From Rhodospirillales bacterium (GTDB taxonomy: Bacteria > Pseudomonadota > Alphaproteobacteria > Rhodospirillales > JAOUPW01): a DNA stretch of 5,241 nucleotides. Made by a program: the position numbers and the translations under genes. Location of the stretch: positions 1-5,241 of the forward strand of contig JAOUPW010000178.1 of assembly GCA_029879665.1 (NCBI GenBank), in the 5' to 3' direction. Below, one piece after another: positions 1 to 5,241 of the stretch. Within the stretch, counting starts at the first letter, position 1. Each line of letters begins with the position of its first letter. The notes beneath the pieces are model-generated. The model was given only the letters and a program-made list of their open reading frames with translations, searched no databases and was not told where the DNA came from.

Positions 1-6
1 CGTCAT
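1..6 (-). CDS. Start of a divergent gene leaving the window at the left edge
   Basis: On the minus strand, bases 6-4 read ATG and bases 3-1 read ACG, so a protein beginning Met-Thr would run off the left edge. The start is supported by an AGGAG at 19-15, eight bases upstream, which is a good Shine-Dalgarno spacing. A TG-A-TAAAAT extended -10-like box at 50-42 gives a leader of about 30 bases. Nothing can be said about the product because only two codons are visible. If real, this gene is divergent from the YCII-hydrolase pair and the two share the 168-base intergenic region. A chance ATG cannot be excluded. Confidence 0.35.
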
Positions 7-41
7 TTCTCCGGCTCCTGACCCCACGGCAAAAGCGTTTT

Positions 42-50
42 ATTTTATCA
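42..50 (-). promoter_or_regulatory. Extended -10-like box for the divergent left-edge gene
   Basis: Read on the minus strand, these bases are TGATAAAAT, that is a TGn extension followed by TAAAAT (five of six matches to TATAAT). No good -35 is visible; the best hexamer at about 17 bases is TCCCTC. Extended -10 promoters can do without a strong -35. The implied start of transcription is near base 35, shortly before the AGGAG and ATG of the left-edge gene. This is inferred from sequence only. Confidence 0.3.
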
Positions 51-163
51 TGGGTTCCGCTGGTGAGGGAAATTTCAAGCGGACGTATTTTCGTCTTAAA
101 TCAGGCATTCGTTCCTGTTATTGGGCGTCGGGATGATCTAGGAATAGACAGAAGATTAAATGA

Positions 164-169
164 AGGAGG
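164..169 (+). promoter_or_regulatory. AGGAGG ribosome binding site that fixes the YCII gene start at 175
   Basis: A perfect AGGAGG lies five bases before the ATG at 175. An in-frame ATG at 160 is also open, but it lies upstream of this site, would place AGGAGG inside the coding region and has no comparable site of its own. The start at 175 also makes the protein begin directly with the first beta strand of the YCII fold (MQFFAWG), as is usual in the family. Confidence 0.8.
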
Positions 170-174
170 ATTGC

Positions 175-789
175 ATGCAATTTTTTGCCTGGGGGATCAA
201 CAAGCCCGGCGTCAAGGATCAACGGATGGCCGTCATTCATGATCATTGGAATTTCATTGAGCCCTATGAACCGGACCTGATTGCGCGCGGCCCGGTGTTG
301 GCGGGGGATGGGAGCGACCGGACGAGTGTGCTTGGCAGTATTCATATCCTGGAACAGCCGTCCTGGGCCGACGCGGAACGTTTCGTCTATGACGAGCCCT
401 TTGCCAGCAACGGCCTGTTCGAGAAAATCGTCTTCTCCCGGTTCGCTCTTGAACTGGACCGTACCCAGTTCGAATTCACAAGCAATCCGGAACTTCCCCG
501 TTTTTTCATTTATTGCCCGGCCCGGGACGGGGCCACGGTCGGCAGCGGCGAACTGAAGGCGGCCCATGAAACCTATTGCGCCGCCCATGATGCCAGTTTC
601 GTATGCCGGGGGGCGCTGTTGACCCGGGACGGCGCCTGGAACGGCAGCGTTTATTTCATGGAGGTTCCATCGCAAGCGGAAGCGGAAACGTTTATCGAGG
701 GCGACCCCTACAATGTCGCCGGATTGTACGGCCAGGTTCAGGTCCTGCTCTGGACCATGGGCGGGCGCCGCAATCTCAGCGATGACTGA
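175..789 (+). CDS. Tandem YCII-domain (YciI-like) protein
   Basis: This 204-residue soluble protein consists of two diverged copies of a YCII-like domain, each about 95 residues; single-domain family members are usually about 95-100. Repeat 1 (about 1-92) carries H24, RGPVL at 38-42, GSIHILE at 54-60 and DEPF..NGL at 73-81. Repeat 2 (about 108-195) carries H131, RGALL at 145-149, GSVYFME at 157-163 and GDPY..AGL at 176-184. The distance from the His to the RG pair is 14 residues in both. Anchored on the proline, E74 of repeat 1 faces D177 of repeat 2, so the usual DP(Y/F) aspartate is kept only in repeat 2. YCII proteins have a ferredoxin-like alpha/beta fold with a proposed His/Asp centre; the characterised relative TftG dechlorinates 5-chlorohydroxyquinol. 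The substrate here is unknown. No signal peptide or membrane segment is seen, so it is likely cytoplasmic. It is probably the first gene of an operon with the hydrolase 15 bases downstream. I am confident of the family, not of the function. Confidence 0.85.
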   Translation: MQFFAWGINKPGVKDQRMAVIHDHWNFIEPYEPDLIARGPVLAGDGSDRTSVLGSIHILEQPSWADAERFVYDEPFASNGLFEKIVFSRFALELDRTQFEFTSNPELPRFFIYCPARDGATVGSGELKAAHETYCAAHDASFVCRGALLTRDGAWNGSVYFMEVPSQAEAETFIEGDPYNVAGLYGQVQVLLWTMGGRRNLSDD

Positions 790-804
790 GGGGGGCGGCC
801 GGGT

Positions 805-1593
805 ATGATCACCACCGTAACCAACGGCATGTTCCTGCGTGACGGCGGCGGCACCGGCGCGCCGGCTCAAGTTCCGGCGCTTTGGCTGCTGCATGGTTTT
901 TCCGACAGCGGCCTTGCCTTCCGGAACTTGTTCAAAACCGGCCTTGCCGACCGGTACCGCTTGCTCGCGCCCGACCTGCCCGGCTTCGGTGTCAGCCGGT
1001 CGGAAGGGTACGGTTTCACCATCGACGATCAGGTGACGGCATTGCTCAATCTGATCAATTCGAAAACGCCGGATGGCCCCATCGGCTTTGTCGGCCATTC
1101 GGTGGGGTCCATCCTGGCGGTCGAGGCGGCGAAAAAAATGACGGCCCGGTGCGCCGGCATCTTTTCCATCGAAGGCAACCTGACCGAAGCCGACGCCTAT
1201 TTTTCAGGCCAGGCGGCGGACTATGAAGACGCCGATACTTTCAAGCGTGAGTTTGCTTCAAAGATCTGGGCCAAGGGCGATGGCGATCCTATCTTCAGGC
1301 ACTATCACGCCAGCATAATGTTCGCCGAAGCCAATGCCATGTGGGGGTTCGGGCGCGATGTCCGGCGTTACAGCGCCGGCGACCGACCCGGCCATGCCTT
1401 CGGCGAGGTGGACGCGCCGGCCCTTTATTACTGGTGCGCGGCAAACACACCGGCATCTTCGGTGGACTTTATCGCCAACAACGGACTTAGCAACGAGACC
1501 TTTCACGATGCCAGCCACTGGCCCATGCTCGACATTCCGAAAACGGTCGCGGAACGCATTAATGCGTTTTTTCAGCACCACCTAGACCTTTAA
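805..1593 (+). CDS. Alpha/beta hydrolase
   Basis: This 262-residue cytoplasmic protein has the alpha/beta hydrolase fold and is of typical length. Visible landmarks are LLHGF at 28-32 (oxyanion-hole loop after strand 3), APDLPGFGVS at 55-64 and the nucleophile elbow GHSVG at 97-101 with S99 as nucleophile. The C-terminal ASHWPMLDIP at 236-245 provides H238 as the catalytic histidine. A cap region spans about 128-200. The usual acid after strand 7 is not evident: strand 7 (APALYYW, 204-210) runs into CAANTPASS with no Asp where family members often have one. E123 in FSIEGN, after strand 6, is a candidate replacement. The ATG at 805 has a GAGGGGGG site starting at 788, which overlaps the stop of the preceding YCII gene, so the two genes are probably co-transcribed and perhaps translationally coupled. 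Possible roles include ester, lactone or C-C bond hydrolysis; the sequence does not decide. Confidence 0.88.
   Translation: MITTVTNGMFLRDGGGTGAPAQVPALWLLHGFSDSGLAFRNLFKTGLADRYRLLAPDLPGFGVSRSEGYGFTIDDQVTALLNLINSKTPDGPIGFVGHSVGSILAVEAAKKMTARCAGIFSIEGNLTEADAYFSGQAADYEDADTFKREFASKIWAKGDGDPIFRHYHASIMFAEANAMWGFGRDVRRYSAGDRPGHAFGEVDAPALYYWCAANTPASSVDFIANNGLSNETFHDASHWPMLDIPKTVAERINAFFQHHLDL
1553..1572 (+). repeat. Perfect 16-base palindrome followed by a T-run, inside the end of the hydrolase gene
   Basis: Bases 1553-1568 read AACGCATTAATGCGTT, which equals its own reverse complement. In RNA it could form a six-pair stem with a TTAA loop, and bases 1567-1572 are six consecutive T, which resembles an intrinsic terminator. 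It lies within codons for R-I-N-A-F-F and ends about 20 bases before the stop codon. Termination here would give a message lacking a stop, so translating ribosomes would normally suppress it. It could instead be an operator for the downstream glycosyltransferase promoter at about 1598. The palindrome is seen directly; any function is inference. Confidence 0.45.
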
Positions 1594-1597
1594 GCCA

Positions 1598-1626
1598 TTG
1601 AATAACCAAGATTAATTTGGTATCGT
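1598..1626 (+). promoter_or_regulatory. Candidate sigma70-type promoter of the GT-C glycosyltransferase gene
   Basis: TTGAAT at 1598-1603 (four of six matches to TTGACA) and TATCGT at 1621-1626 (four of six matches to TATAAT) are separated by exactly 17 bases in an AT-rich gap. Transcription would start near 1633, giving a leader of about 25 bases before the GTG at 1658 and including its ribosome binding site. An alternative GTG at 1625 falls inside this -10 and would not be transcribed from it. The matches are moderate and the site is unproven. Confidence 0.35.
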
Positions 1627-1645
1627 GCAGTCCAGAGGGATTTTC

Positions 1646-1653
1646 GGAGGGGG
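1646..1653 (+). promoter_or_regulatory. GGAGGGGG ribosome binding site that fixes the GTG start at 1658
   Basis: GGAGG begins at 1646 and ends seven bases before the GTG at 1658. An upstream in-frame GTG at 1625 has no such site and would translate through this one as Gly-Gly-Gly. The out-of-frame ATG at 1654 runs into a stop after 14 codons. The GTG at 1658 is therefore the best start. Confidence 0.6.
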
Positions 1654-1657
1654 ATGC

Positions 1658-3148
1658 GTGAAAAGCATTGCGAGCGCACGTTGGGAACGGGCGGTTAGCG
1701 TGTGTCTGGCAGTGGTGGCGCTGGCCGCCGTCGTTCAGCTTGGCTATCTCACCATTCTCTATGCCTCGATTGAGGGTTACATCGATCATATAGAACACAG
1801 TATCGCGCTCGGCGGTTGGCATGTTCTGCAAGGTCTTCCTCTCTACCAGGCAATTGATGACTGGCCGTTCTTCGGTAATTTTTACGGGCCGCTGGTCTAT
1901 CTTGTTCAGACCGTTGTGTTTGTTTTCGCCCAAGCTACGATTCCTCTCAGTAAATTGGCTAATGCGCTTGCCGTTGCAGGGTCGTTTCTTTTTATTTTTC
2001 TGCATCTCCGCCGCCGTTTCGATCTGGGCCTGATTTCTTTCGGCATTATCGTTATCGCCGCGAATTTTCTTATATTTATTCCCATCAGCGTTTGGAACCG
2101 CCCTGATCCGTTTCTTTTTTTTCTCGTTTCCGCTGCCCTTTACGCCGGCGGAAGGTTCGGCGGGACGCCGGGCGCGGTTTTTATCGGCGTGTGCATTGGC
2201 TTAGCCGTAAATTTCAAGGTTCATGCCTTCGTTTATTTTCTGCCTTTGATTGTTGATGTTTATGGTTGGCGCAATCTGCGGCGGATGGCTTTCATCGTCG
2301 CCGTTTCCTTGGCCGTTTTCTTTTTGCCCTTTGCCTTGCCGCAAGTTTCCTTTGTTAATTATGTCGGCGTTCTTTTCCATGTCTCGCAGGGAAAATCGGT
2401 TGCTTCCGACCTTTTGCGAAATACGCTCACATTTGCCGTTTTTTATCTGATGCCCGGATTGCTGCTTCTCGGCCTGGCGCTGAACGGCAAGCGGACCGAT
2501 CGTCGGGACATGATATATTTTGCCGTCCTTTCAGTTTGCATAATCATTTCCGCCTATCCGGCATCCATCCCCGGTTCGGGCATCTATCACCTGGCGCCGC
2601 TGTTGCCCGTCGTCGTTGATGCGACAGCGCGCCTGTTGGTGCGGGCCGACCGGCCGCCGTGGCTCAAACCGGTCCTGATGGTGATTATCCCGGTTGCGTT
2701 TCTTGCTGTTTCCTTCCGTTCGCAAATCAATTTTCTGAAAAACATTGATTGGCTGATTGACCGGGAAAAGGTGGCAAGGGAAGTGGCGGAGGCGGCCTCG
2801 GCATATTCCGATGGTTCCCTTCAAGTCGGGTATGGCGATAGCCGGAAGCAATACCAGTTGACCTTTTACAAGCCGATTCTGGCATTCGCCGGACAGCCTG
2901 TTTCCGTGGATGCACGGGTTTTAATGGAGGCAAAGAGCATTAATTTTGATATTTCCGGGCGTTTGGTCGAAGAACTGCGCCAGTGCCGGACAAAGTACTG
3001 GCTGATCCCTAAGGGGCAGCAACCCTTCCGCATGCGGAGTTTCTATTCAAGTCAGGATATTTTCGGTTCGGCGCCTGAAGTGTTCGCCGCTCGATATGAA
3101 AAAACGGCGGTTCTTAAATATTTTGACGTCTGGTCGTGTAAACCTTGA
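1658..3148 (+). CDS. GT-C family integral membrane glycosyltransferase (probable)
   Basis: This 496-residue protein starts at GTG and has a first membrane helix at about 12-36 followed by a loop with D43-H-I-E46. Further hydrophobic segments lie at about 79-92, 98-115, 124-143, 151-164, 172-184, 190-202, 212-228, 256-275, 285-300, 308-322 and 336-353. A C-terminal domain of about 140 residues (about 354-496) is mostly hydrophilic and probably periplasmic. Acidic residues in the first external loop are the hallmark of GT-C transferases, which use polyprenyl-phosphate sugars. Other family-like landmarks are GLPLYQ at 59-64, NFYGPLVY at 74-81, NRPDPF at 147-152, NFKVHAF at 185-191 and PGSGIYHLAPLLP at 305-317. 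Sugar and acceptor cannot be told; an envelope polysaccharide, lipid or protein is likely. The gene is richer in T than its neighbours (58 of 120 bases are G/C at 2221-2340, against 41 of 60 at 961-1020), partly because of membrane codons. It converges with the methyltransferase gene. I am sure of a polytopic membrane protein and fairly sure of GT-C. Confidence 0.72.
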   Translation: MKSIASARWERAVSVCLAVVALAAVVQLGYLTILYASIEGYIDHIEHSIALGGWHVLQGLPLYQAIDDWPFFGNFYGPLVYLVQTVVFVFAQATIPLSKLANALAVAGSFLFIFLHLRRRFDLGLISFGIIVIAANFLIFIPISVWNRPDPFLFFLVSAALYAGGRFGGTPGAVFIGVCIGLAVNFKVHAFVYFLPLIVDVYGWRNLRRMAFIVAVSLAVFFLPFALPQVSFVNYVGVLFHVSQGKSVASDLLRNTLTFAVFYLMPGLLLLGLALNGKRTDRRDMIYFAVLSVCIIISAYPASIPGSGIYHLAPLLPVVVDATARLLVRADRPPWLKPVLMVIIPVAFLAVSFRSQINFLKNIDWLIDREKVAREVAEAASAYSDGSLQVGYGDSRKQYQLTFYKPILAFAGQPVSVDARVLMEAKSINFDISGRLVEELRQCRTKYWLIPKGQQPFRMRSFYSSQDIFGSAPEVFAARYEKTAVLKYFDVWSCKP

Positions 3149-3161
3149 ACGGTTTTGAAAA

Positions 3162-3902
3162 TTATTGAGCGGGCTTCGGCTTTGCCGTGGCGAGCAGCGA
3201 CGACCCCAGGATAAATCCGGGGAGAACCCGGGATTCAATCTTAAAGCAGCGGGCGATAAAGGCGTGAAGTCCTTTCCGCTTCGGCGCCTGAAATTGTATG
3301 GCGCGATCAACCCTGAATAACGACAAGGCCAGGAGCACGAAATAAAGGGAGTGAAAGAAATAGAAATTCTTTTCAATTTCGAAACCTGCCGATGAAAGTT
3401 CAGATTTCAGATCCTGCCTGTTGTACCGTCTGAAATGCCGGTTGTAATCGTCGTAGTTGCTCCACACTTCCTTGCGCGCCGGAACGGTAATCAGAATTCG
3501 GCGAAGATTTGGCATCAGGCTGCGCGCTTCCTTAAGAAAGGGAACGGGGGCTTCAATATGTTCGATGACGTCAAGCAGCAATAGGGTTTCGACCGACTCC
3601 AGCGTGTGTTGAGGCAGATCCCGGTAATCCCGCCCGGTGACGACATGATCTTTGATGTCCGGAACCAGGGTCGGATTTCCCAATTCAGCGCCAGTACAGT
3701 CCATGCCCTGTTTCCTCAGATAGGAAACGACGATGCCGGTACCGCAACCGACCTCGAGAATTTTGGATGTGTCCGCCCCGATGCCGCGCAAGGTATCGGC
3801 AATGACCATATTGCGGGCGAGATTCCAGAACTTGTGTTCAATGCCGGGAGGGTAGGAATTGTGAAATTGCTGTTCGCTGCACGCAGAAGACGTAGGTTGC
3901 AT
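3162..3902 (-). CDS. Class I SAM-dependent methyltransferase with a hydrophobic C-terminal segment
   Basis: The 246-residue product has a Rossmann-type methyltransferase domain. Motif I is ILEVGCGTG at 48-56, the acidic residue ending strand 2 is E73 in GAELG, and motif IV is LLLLDVIEHI at 107-116. ILITVPA at 136-142 forms strand 5, and a YNRHFRRYNRQDL segment at 153-165 is typical of the Methyltransf_11/23-like group that also holds UbiG-like enzymes. FYFFHSLYFVLLALSLF at 180-196 is strongly hydrophobic and may dock the enzyme on the inner membrane. The TAA stop is at 3164-3162. The ATG at 3902 is chosen over the TTG at 3932 because a perfect TATAAT at 3949-3944 would start transcription near 3937, leaving no leader for the TTG. 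AGGA at 3910-3907 lies four bases before the ATG. The substrate is not readable; the neighbouring glycosyltransferase suggests a glycan or lipid, but the two genes are convergent, not one operon. Confidence 0.85.
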   Translation of the reverse strand: MQPTSSACSEQQFHNSYPPGIEHKFWNLARNMVIADTLRGIGADTSKILEVGCGTGIVVSYLRKQGMDCTGAELGNPTLVPDIKDHVVTGRDYRDLPQHTLESVETLLLLDVIEHIEAPVPFLKEARSLMPNLRRILITVPARKEVWSNYDDYNRHFRRYNRQDLKSELSSAGFEIEKNFYFFHSLYFVLLALSLFRVDRAIQFQAPKRKGLHAFIARCFKIESRVLPGFILGSSLLATAKPKPAQ

Positions 3903-3943
3903 CCTGTCCTGTTTTCCCCCCGTGTGGCGCAAATTGCGGACCG

Positions 3944-3972
3944 ATTATACTTAATTCCGAGATGGCGAGAAA
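3944..3972 (-). promoter_or_regulatory. Candidate promoter of the methyltransferase gene
   Basis: On the minus strand a perfect TATAAT sits at 3949-3944. Seventeen bases upstream, at 3972-3967, is TTTCTC, which matches TTGACA in three of six positions. The predicted start of transcription near 3937 gives a leader of about 35 bases to the ATG at 3902. The region between the permease stop at 4012 and this box is AT-rich and shows no convincing terminator, so read-through from the permease gene is also possible. Confidence 0.45.
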
Positions 3973-4011
3973 GTTTAATAACCGTTTGATTGCAAGTGTA
4001 TGACTGAACCG

Positions 4012-5235
4012 TCAGAGATCAAGGTAGGATATGCTGTGGTGAATCAGAAAACCGAGGCTGACGACGAACCCGGTCAACGGAAACAGGACGGAATAGGTCT
4101 GCGCCCCCTCCGGCGCGGGAACGCGCCATTTGATCCGCAGCAACGATAAATTGATCAGGGCGAATATCACCAGGGTGATCGACGAGGCGGCAACCGCCAG
4201 CGGTTCTATCGGTAGCCATATCCCGAAGCTTGAAACCATCGCCGTAACCAGAACGGTAGCAGTCAGGGGGGTGCGGGTGACGGGGTTTATGGTCGCTAAC
4301 GCCTTGGGCAGAAGATCCTGGTCCGCCAGGCCATAGAAAATCCGTGACACCATGATGATCTGGATCAGGGCGCCGTTGAGAATGGCGAAGACGCTGATCA
4401 GGGTAACCAGGTGCCCGTCGCCGCCGCTGCCCCGTTCATAAATCAGCGTCAACGGCGCCCCGCTGGCCGCCAGTTCGCCGGACGGAATGCTCAGCACCGC
4501 GACCAGGGCGACCAGGACGTAGAGCAGGGTGGTTATGAGCAGGGTCAGGAAGATGGCCGTGGGCAGTGTTCGGGGCGCTTCCCGGACTTCCTCGGCGACG
4601 TTGACCATGTCCTCAAAGCCGAGAAAGGCGTAAAAGGCAAGCATGGCGCCGATGGAAATGCCGCTCCAGGCGGCGCCGTCCAGGGACGGTATCAATTCCG
4701 GCAGCCGGGCCGGAAGGTCTGCCAGACTTGCCGATCCGGCCCAGACCACCAGTCCAAGCCCACCGATTTCAACCAGGGTCAGGACCGACGCTATTACGAC
4801 GGATTCTTTGATGCCCCAAACGGCGATCAAACCGATGGCAAAGGGAATCGCGATCATCAGAACCAGGCGGGGGATGGGAAGGAATTGGGTGATATAGCCG
4901 ACGCTGCCGTTGACGATGGCGGCGGCCGAAACGGTTCCGGCCATGGCGACCAAAATGCCGACCAACAGCGCCATGAATGGAATATTTAATCCTTCGCGTA
5001 CATAAACGGCTTCGCCGGCGCTGCGCGGGTAACGCGAAGACAATTCGGCAAAGGAGATGGCGGTGAACATGGCCAGTAGCGACGCCATCAGAAACGAGAC
5101 CGGCGCATGCATGCCGGCTTTGCCCGCGACCTTGCCGGTGAGGACGAAAATCCCGGCGCCGATGGTGGTGCCAAGGCCATAGAGAACAAGAAGCGGAAGA
5201 TTCAAATTACGTTTGAGTTTAATTTCGGGCGTCAT
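4012..5235 (-). CDS. APC-superfamily amino acid permease
   Basis: This 407-residue inner-membrane protein is a secondary transporter of the APC (amino acid-polyamine-organocation) superfamily, likely importing an amino acid or amine with a cation. YGLGTTIGAGIF at 19-30 is the unwound first helix, whose GAGIF contributes backbone contacts to the substrate in this family. SFAELSSRYPRSAGEAVYV at 61-79 matches the helix 2-3 region. AFYAFLGFEDMVNVAEEV at 200-217 followed by APRTLP at 220-225 is the classic helix 6 signature. SRIFYGLADQDLLP in helix 8-9 is also standard. Hydrophobicity supports 11-12 helices, and the length is slightly short for the family because the tail after the last helices is minimal. 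The ATG at 5235 places the family motif at the usual distance from the N terminus, but only six upstream bases are visible, so a longer N terminus outside the window is possible. Substrate specificity cannot be assigned. The methyltransferase gene follows in the same direction after 109 bases. Confidence 0.92.
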   Translation of the reverse strand: MTPEIKLKRNLNLPLLVLYGLGTTIGAGIFVLTGKVAGKAGMHAPVSFLMASLLAMFTAISFAELSSRYPRSAGEAVYVREGLNIPFMALLVGILVAMAGTVSAAAIVNGSVGYITQFLPIPRLVLMIAIPFAIGLIAVWGIKESVVIASVLTLVEIGGLGLVVWAGSASLADLPARLPELIPSLDGAAWSGISIGAMLAFYAFLGFEDMVNVAEEVREAPRTLPTAIFLTLLITTLLYVLVALVAVLSIPSGELAASGAPLTLIYERGSGGDGHLVTLISVFAILNGALIQIIMVSRIFYGLADQDLLPKALATINPVTRTPLTATVLVTAMVSSFGIWLPIEPLAVAASSITLVIFALINLSLLRIKWRVPAPEGAQTYSVLFPLTGFVVSLGFLIHHSISYLDL

Positions 5236-5241
5236 GGCGGG

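Noticed and set aside
118..1098. Long open frame (326 codons) on the minus strand across the YCII and hydrolase genes
   Set aside because: It is antisense to two genes with clear family motifs, its product shows no recognisable domain, and it spans the gap between them. It is explained by the codon bias of the plus-strand genes.
1625..1657. GTG at 1625 as start of the glycosyltransferase
   Set aside because: It lacks a ribosome binding site, overlaps the candidate -10 box, and the strong GGAGGGGG lies downstream, in front of the GTG at 1658.
1559..2005. Open frame of 148 codons on the minus strand across the hydrolase-glycosyltransferase gap
   Set aside because: It runs through the end of one real gene and the start of another, with no recognisable product.
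3140..3155. Possible bidirectional terminator: AAACC, six-base loop, GGTTT between the convergent genes
   Set aside because: The stem has only five mostly weak pairs, overlaps the glycosyltransferase stop codon, and has no real T-run on either side.
3172..3187. TTCG-loop hairpin (GGGC TTCG GCTT) just after the convergent gap
   Set aside because: It has two G-T pairs, is inside methyltransferase coding sequence, and is not followed by a T-run.
3606..3989. Open frame of 127 codons on the plus strand opposite the methyltransferase start
   Set aside because: It lies antisense to the motif-bearing methyltransferase and shows no family features or good ribosome binding site.
4411..4989. Open frame of 192 codons on the plus strand inside the permease gene
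   Set aside because: Its product is low in hydrophobic residues, rich in Gln, Asp, Gly and Arg, and has no domain-like pattern. It is the complement of a convincing permease reading frame.
5099..5116. Near-palindrome around GCATGCATGC in the permease gene
   Set aside because: The longer symmetry is broken, and the sequence is explained by codons for Ala-Gly-Met-His-Ala-Pro in a conserved loop.
1..5241. Mobile element, defence system, CRISPR array or RNA gene
   Set aside because: No spaced direct repeats, transposase, integrase, nuclease or tRNA/rRNA-like sequence was seen on either strand. The region reads as ordinary metabolic and envelope genes.

Overview
The window looks like ordinary bacterial chromosome, most likely from an alphaproteobacterium. 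That placement rests on general impression: moderate to high GC in most genes, strong AGGAGG-type ribosome binding sites, tight gene packing, and protein families common in that class. No rRNA, tRNA, CRISPR array, transposase or phage gene was seen. Five substantial genes fill nearly all of the window, and the start of a sixth is just visible at the left edge.

Left part (1-1593). A probable divergent gene begins at base 6 on the minus strand and leaves the window. About 170 bases separate it from a plus-strand pair. The first member is a 204-residue protein made of two tandem YCII-like (YciI family) domains. After 15 bases comes a 262-residue alpha/beta hydrolase. The spacing suggests one operon, possibly a small catabolic or metabolite-processing module whose substrate cannot be read from the sequence.

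Middle part (1594-3902). A visibly T-rich plus-strand gene encodes a polytopic membrane protein that resembles GT-C fold, polyprenyl-phosphate-sugar dependent glycosyltransferases. It appears to have its own promoter in the 64-base gap before it. It converges, across only 13 bases, with a minus-strand gene for a class I SAM-dependent methyltransferase. That enzyme has a hydrophobic C-terminal patch that may hold it at the membrane. A perfect TATAAT box precedes the methyltransferase and decides its start codon. The two genes could both act on an envelope glycan or lipid, but they are not co-transcribed, so this is only a suggestion.

Right part (4012-5235). A minus-strand gene encodes a nearly standard APC-superfamily amino acid permease. 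Its start codon lies 6 bases from the window edge, so its promoter is outside.

I did not find a convincing new biological system. The observations most worth checking are the duplicated YCII protein with one altered copy of its DP(Y/F) motif, the hydrolase that lacks the usual catalytic acid after strand 7, and a perfect 16-base palindrome followed by a T-run inside the end of the hydrolase gene.
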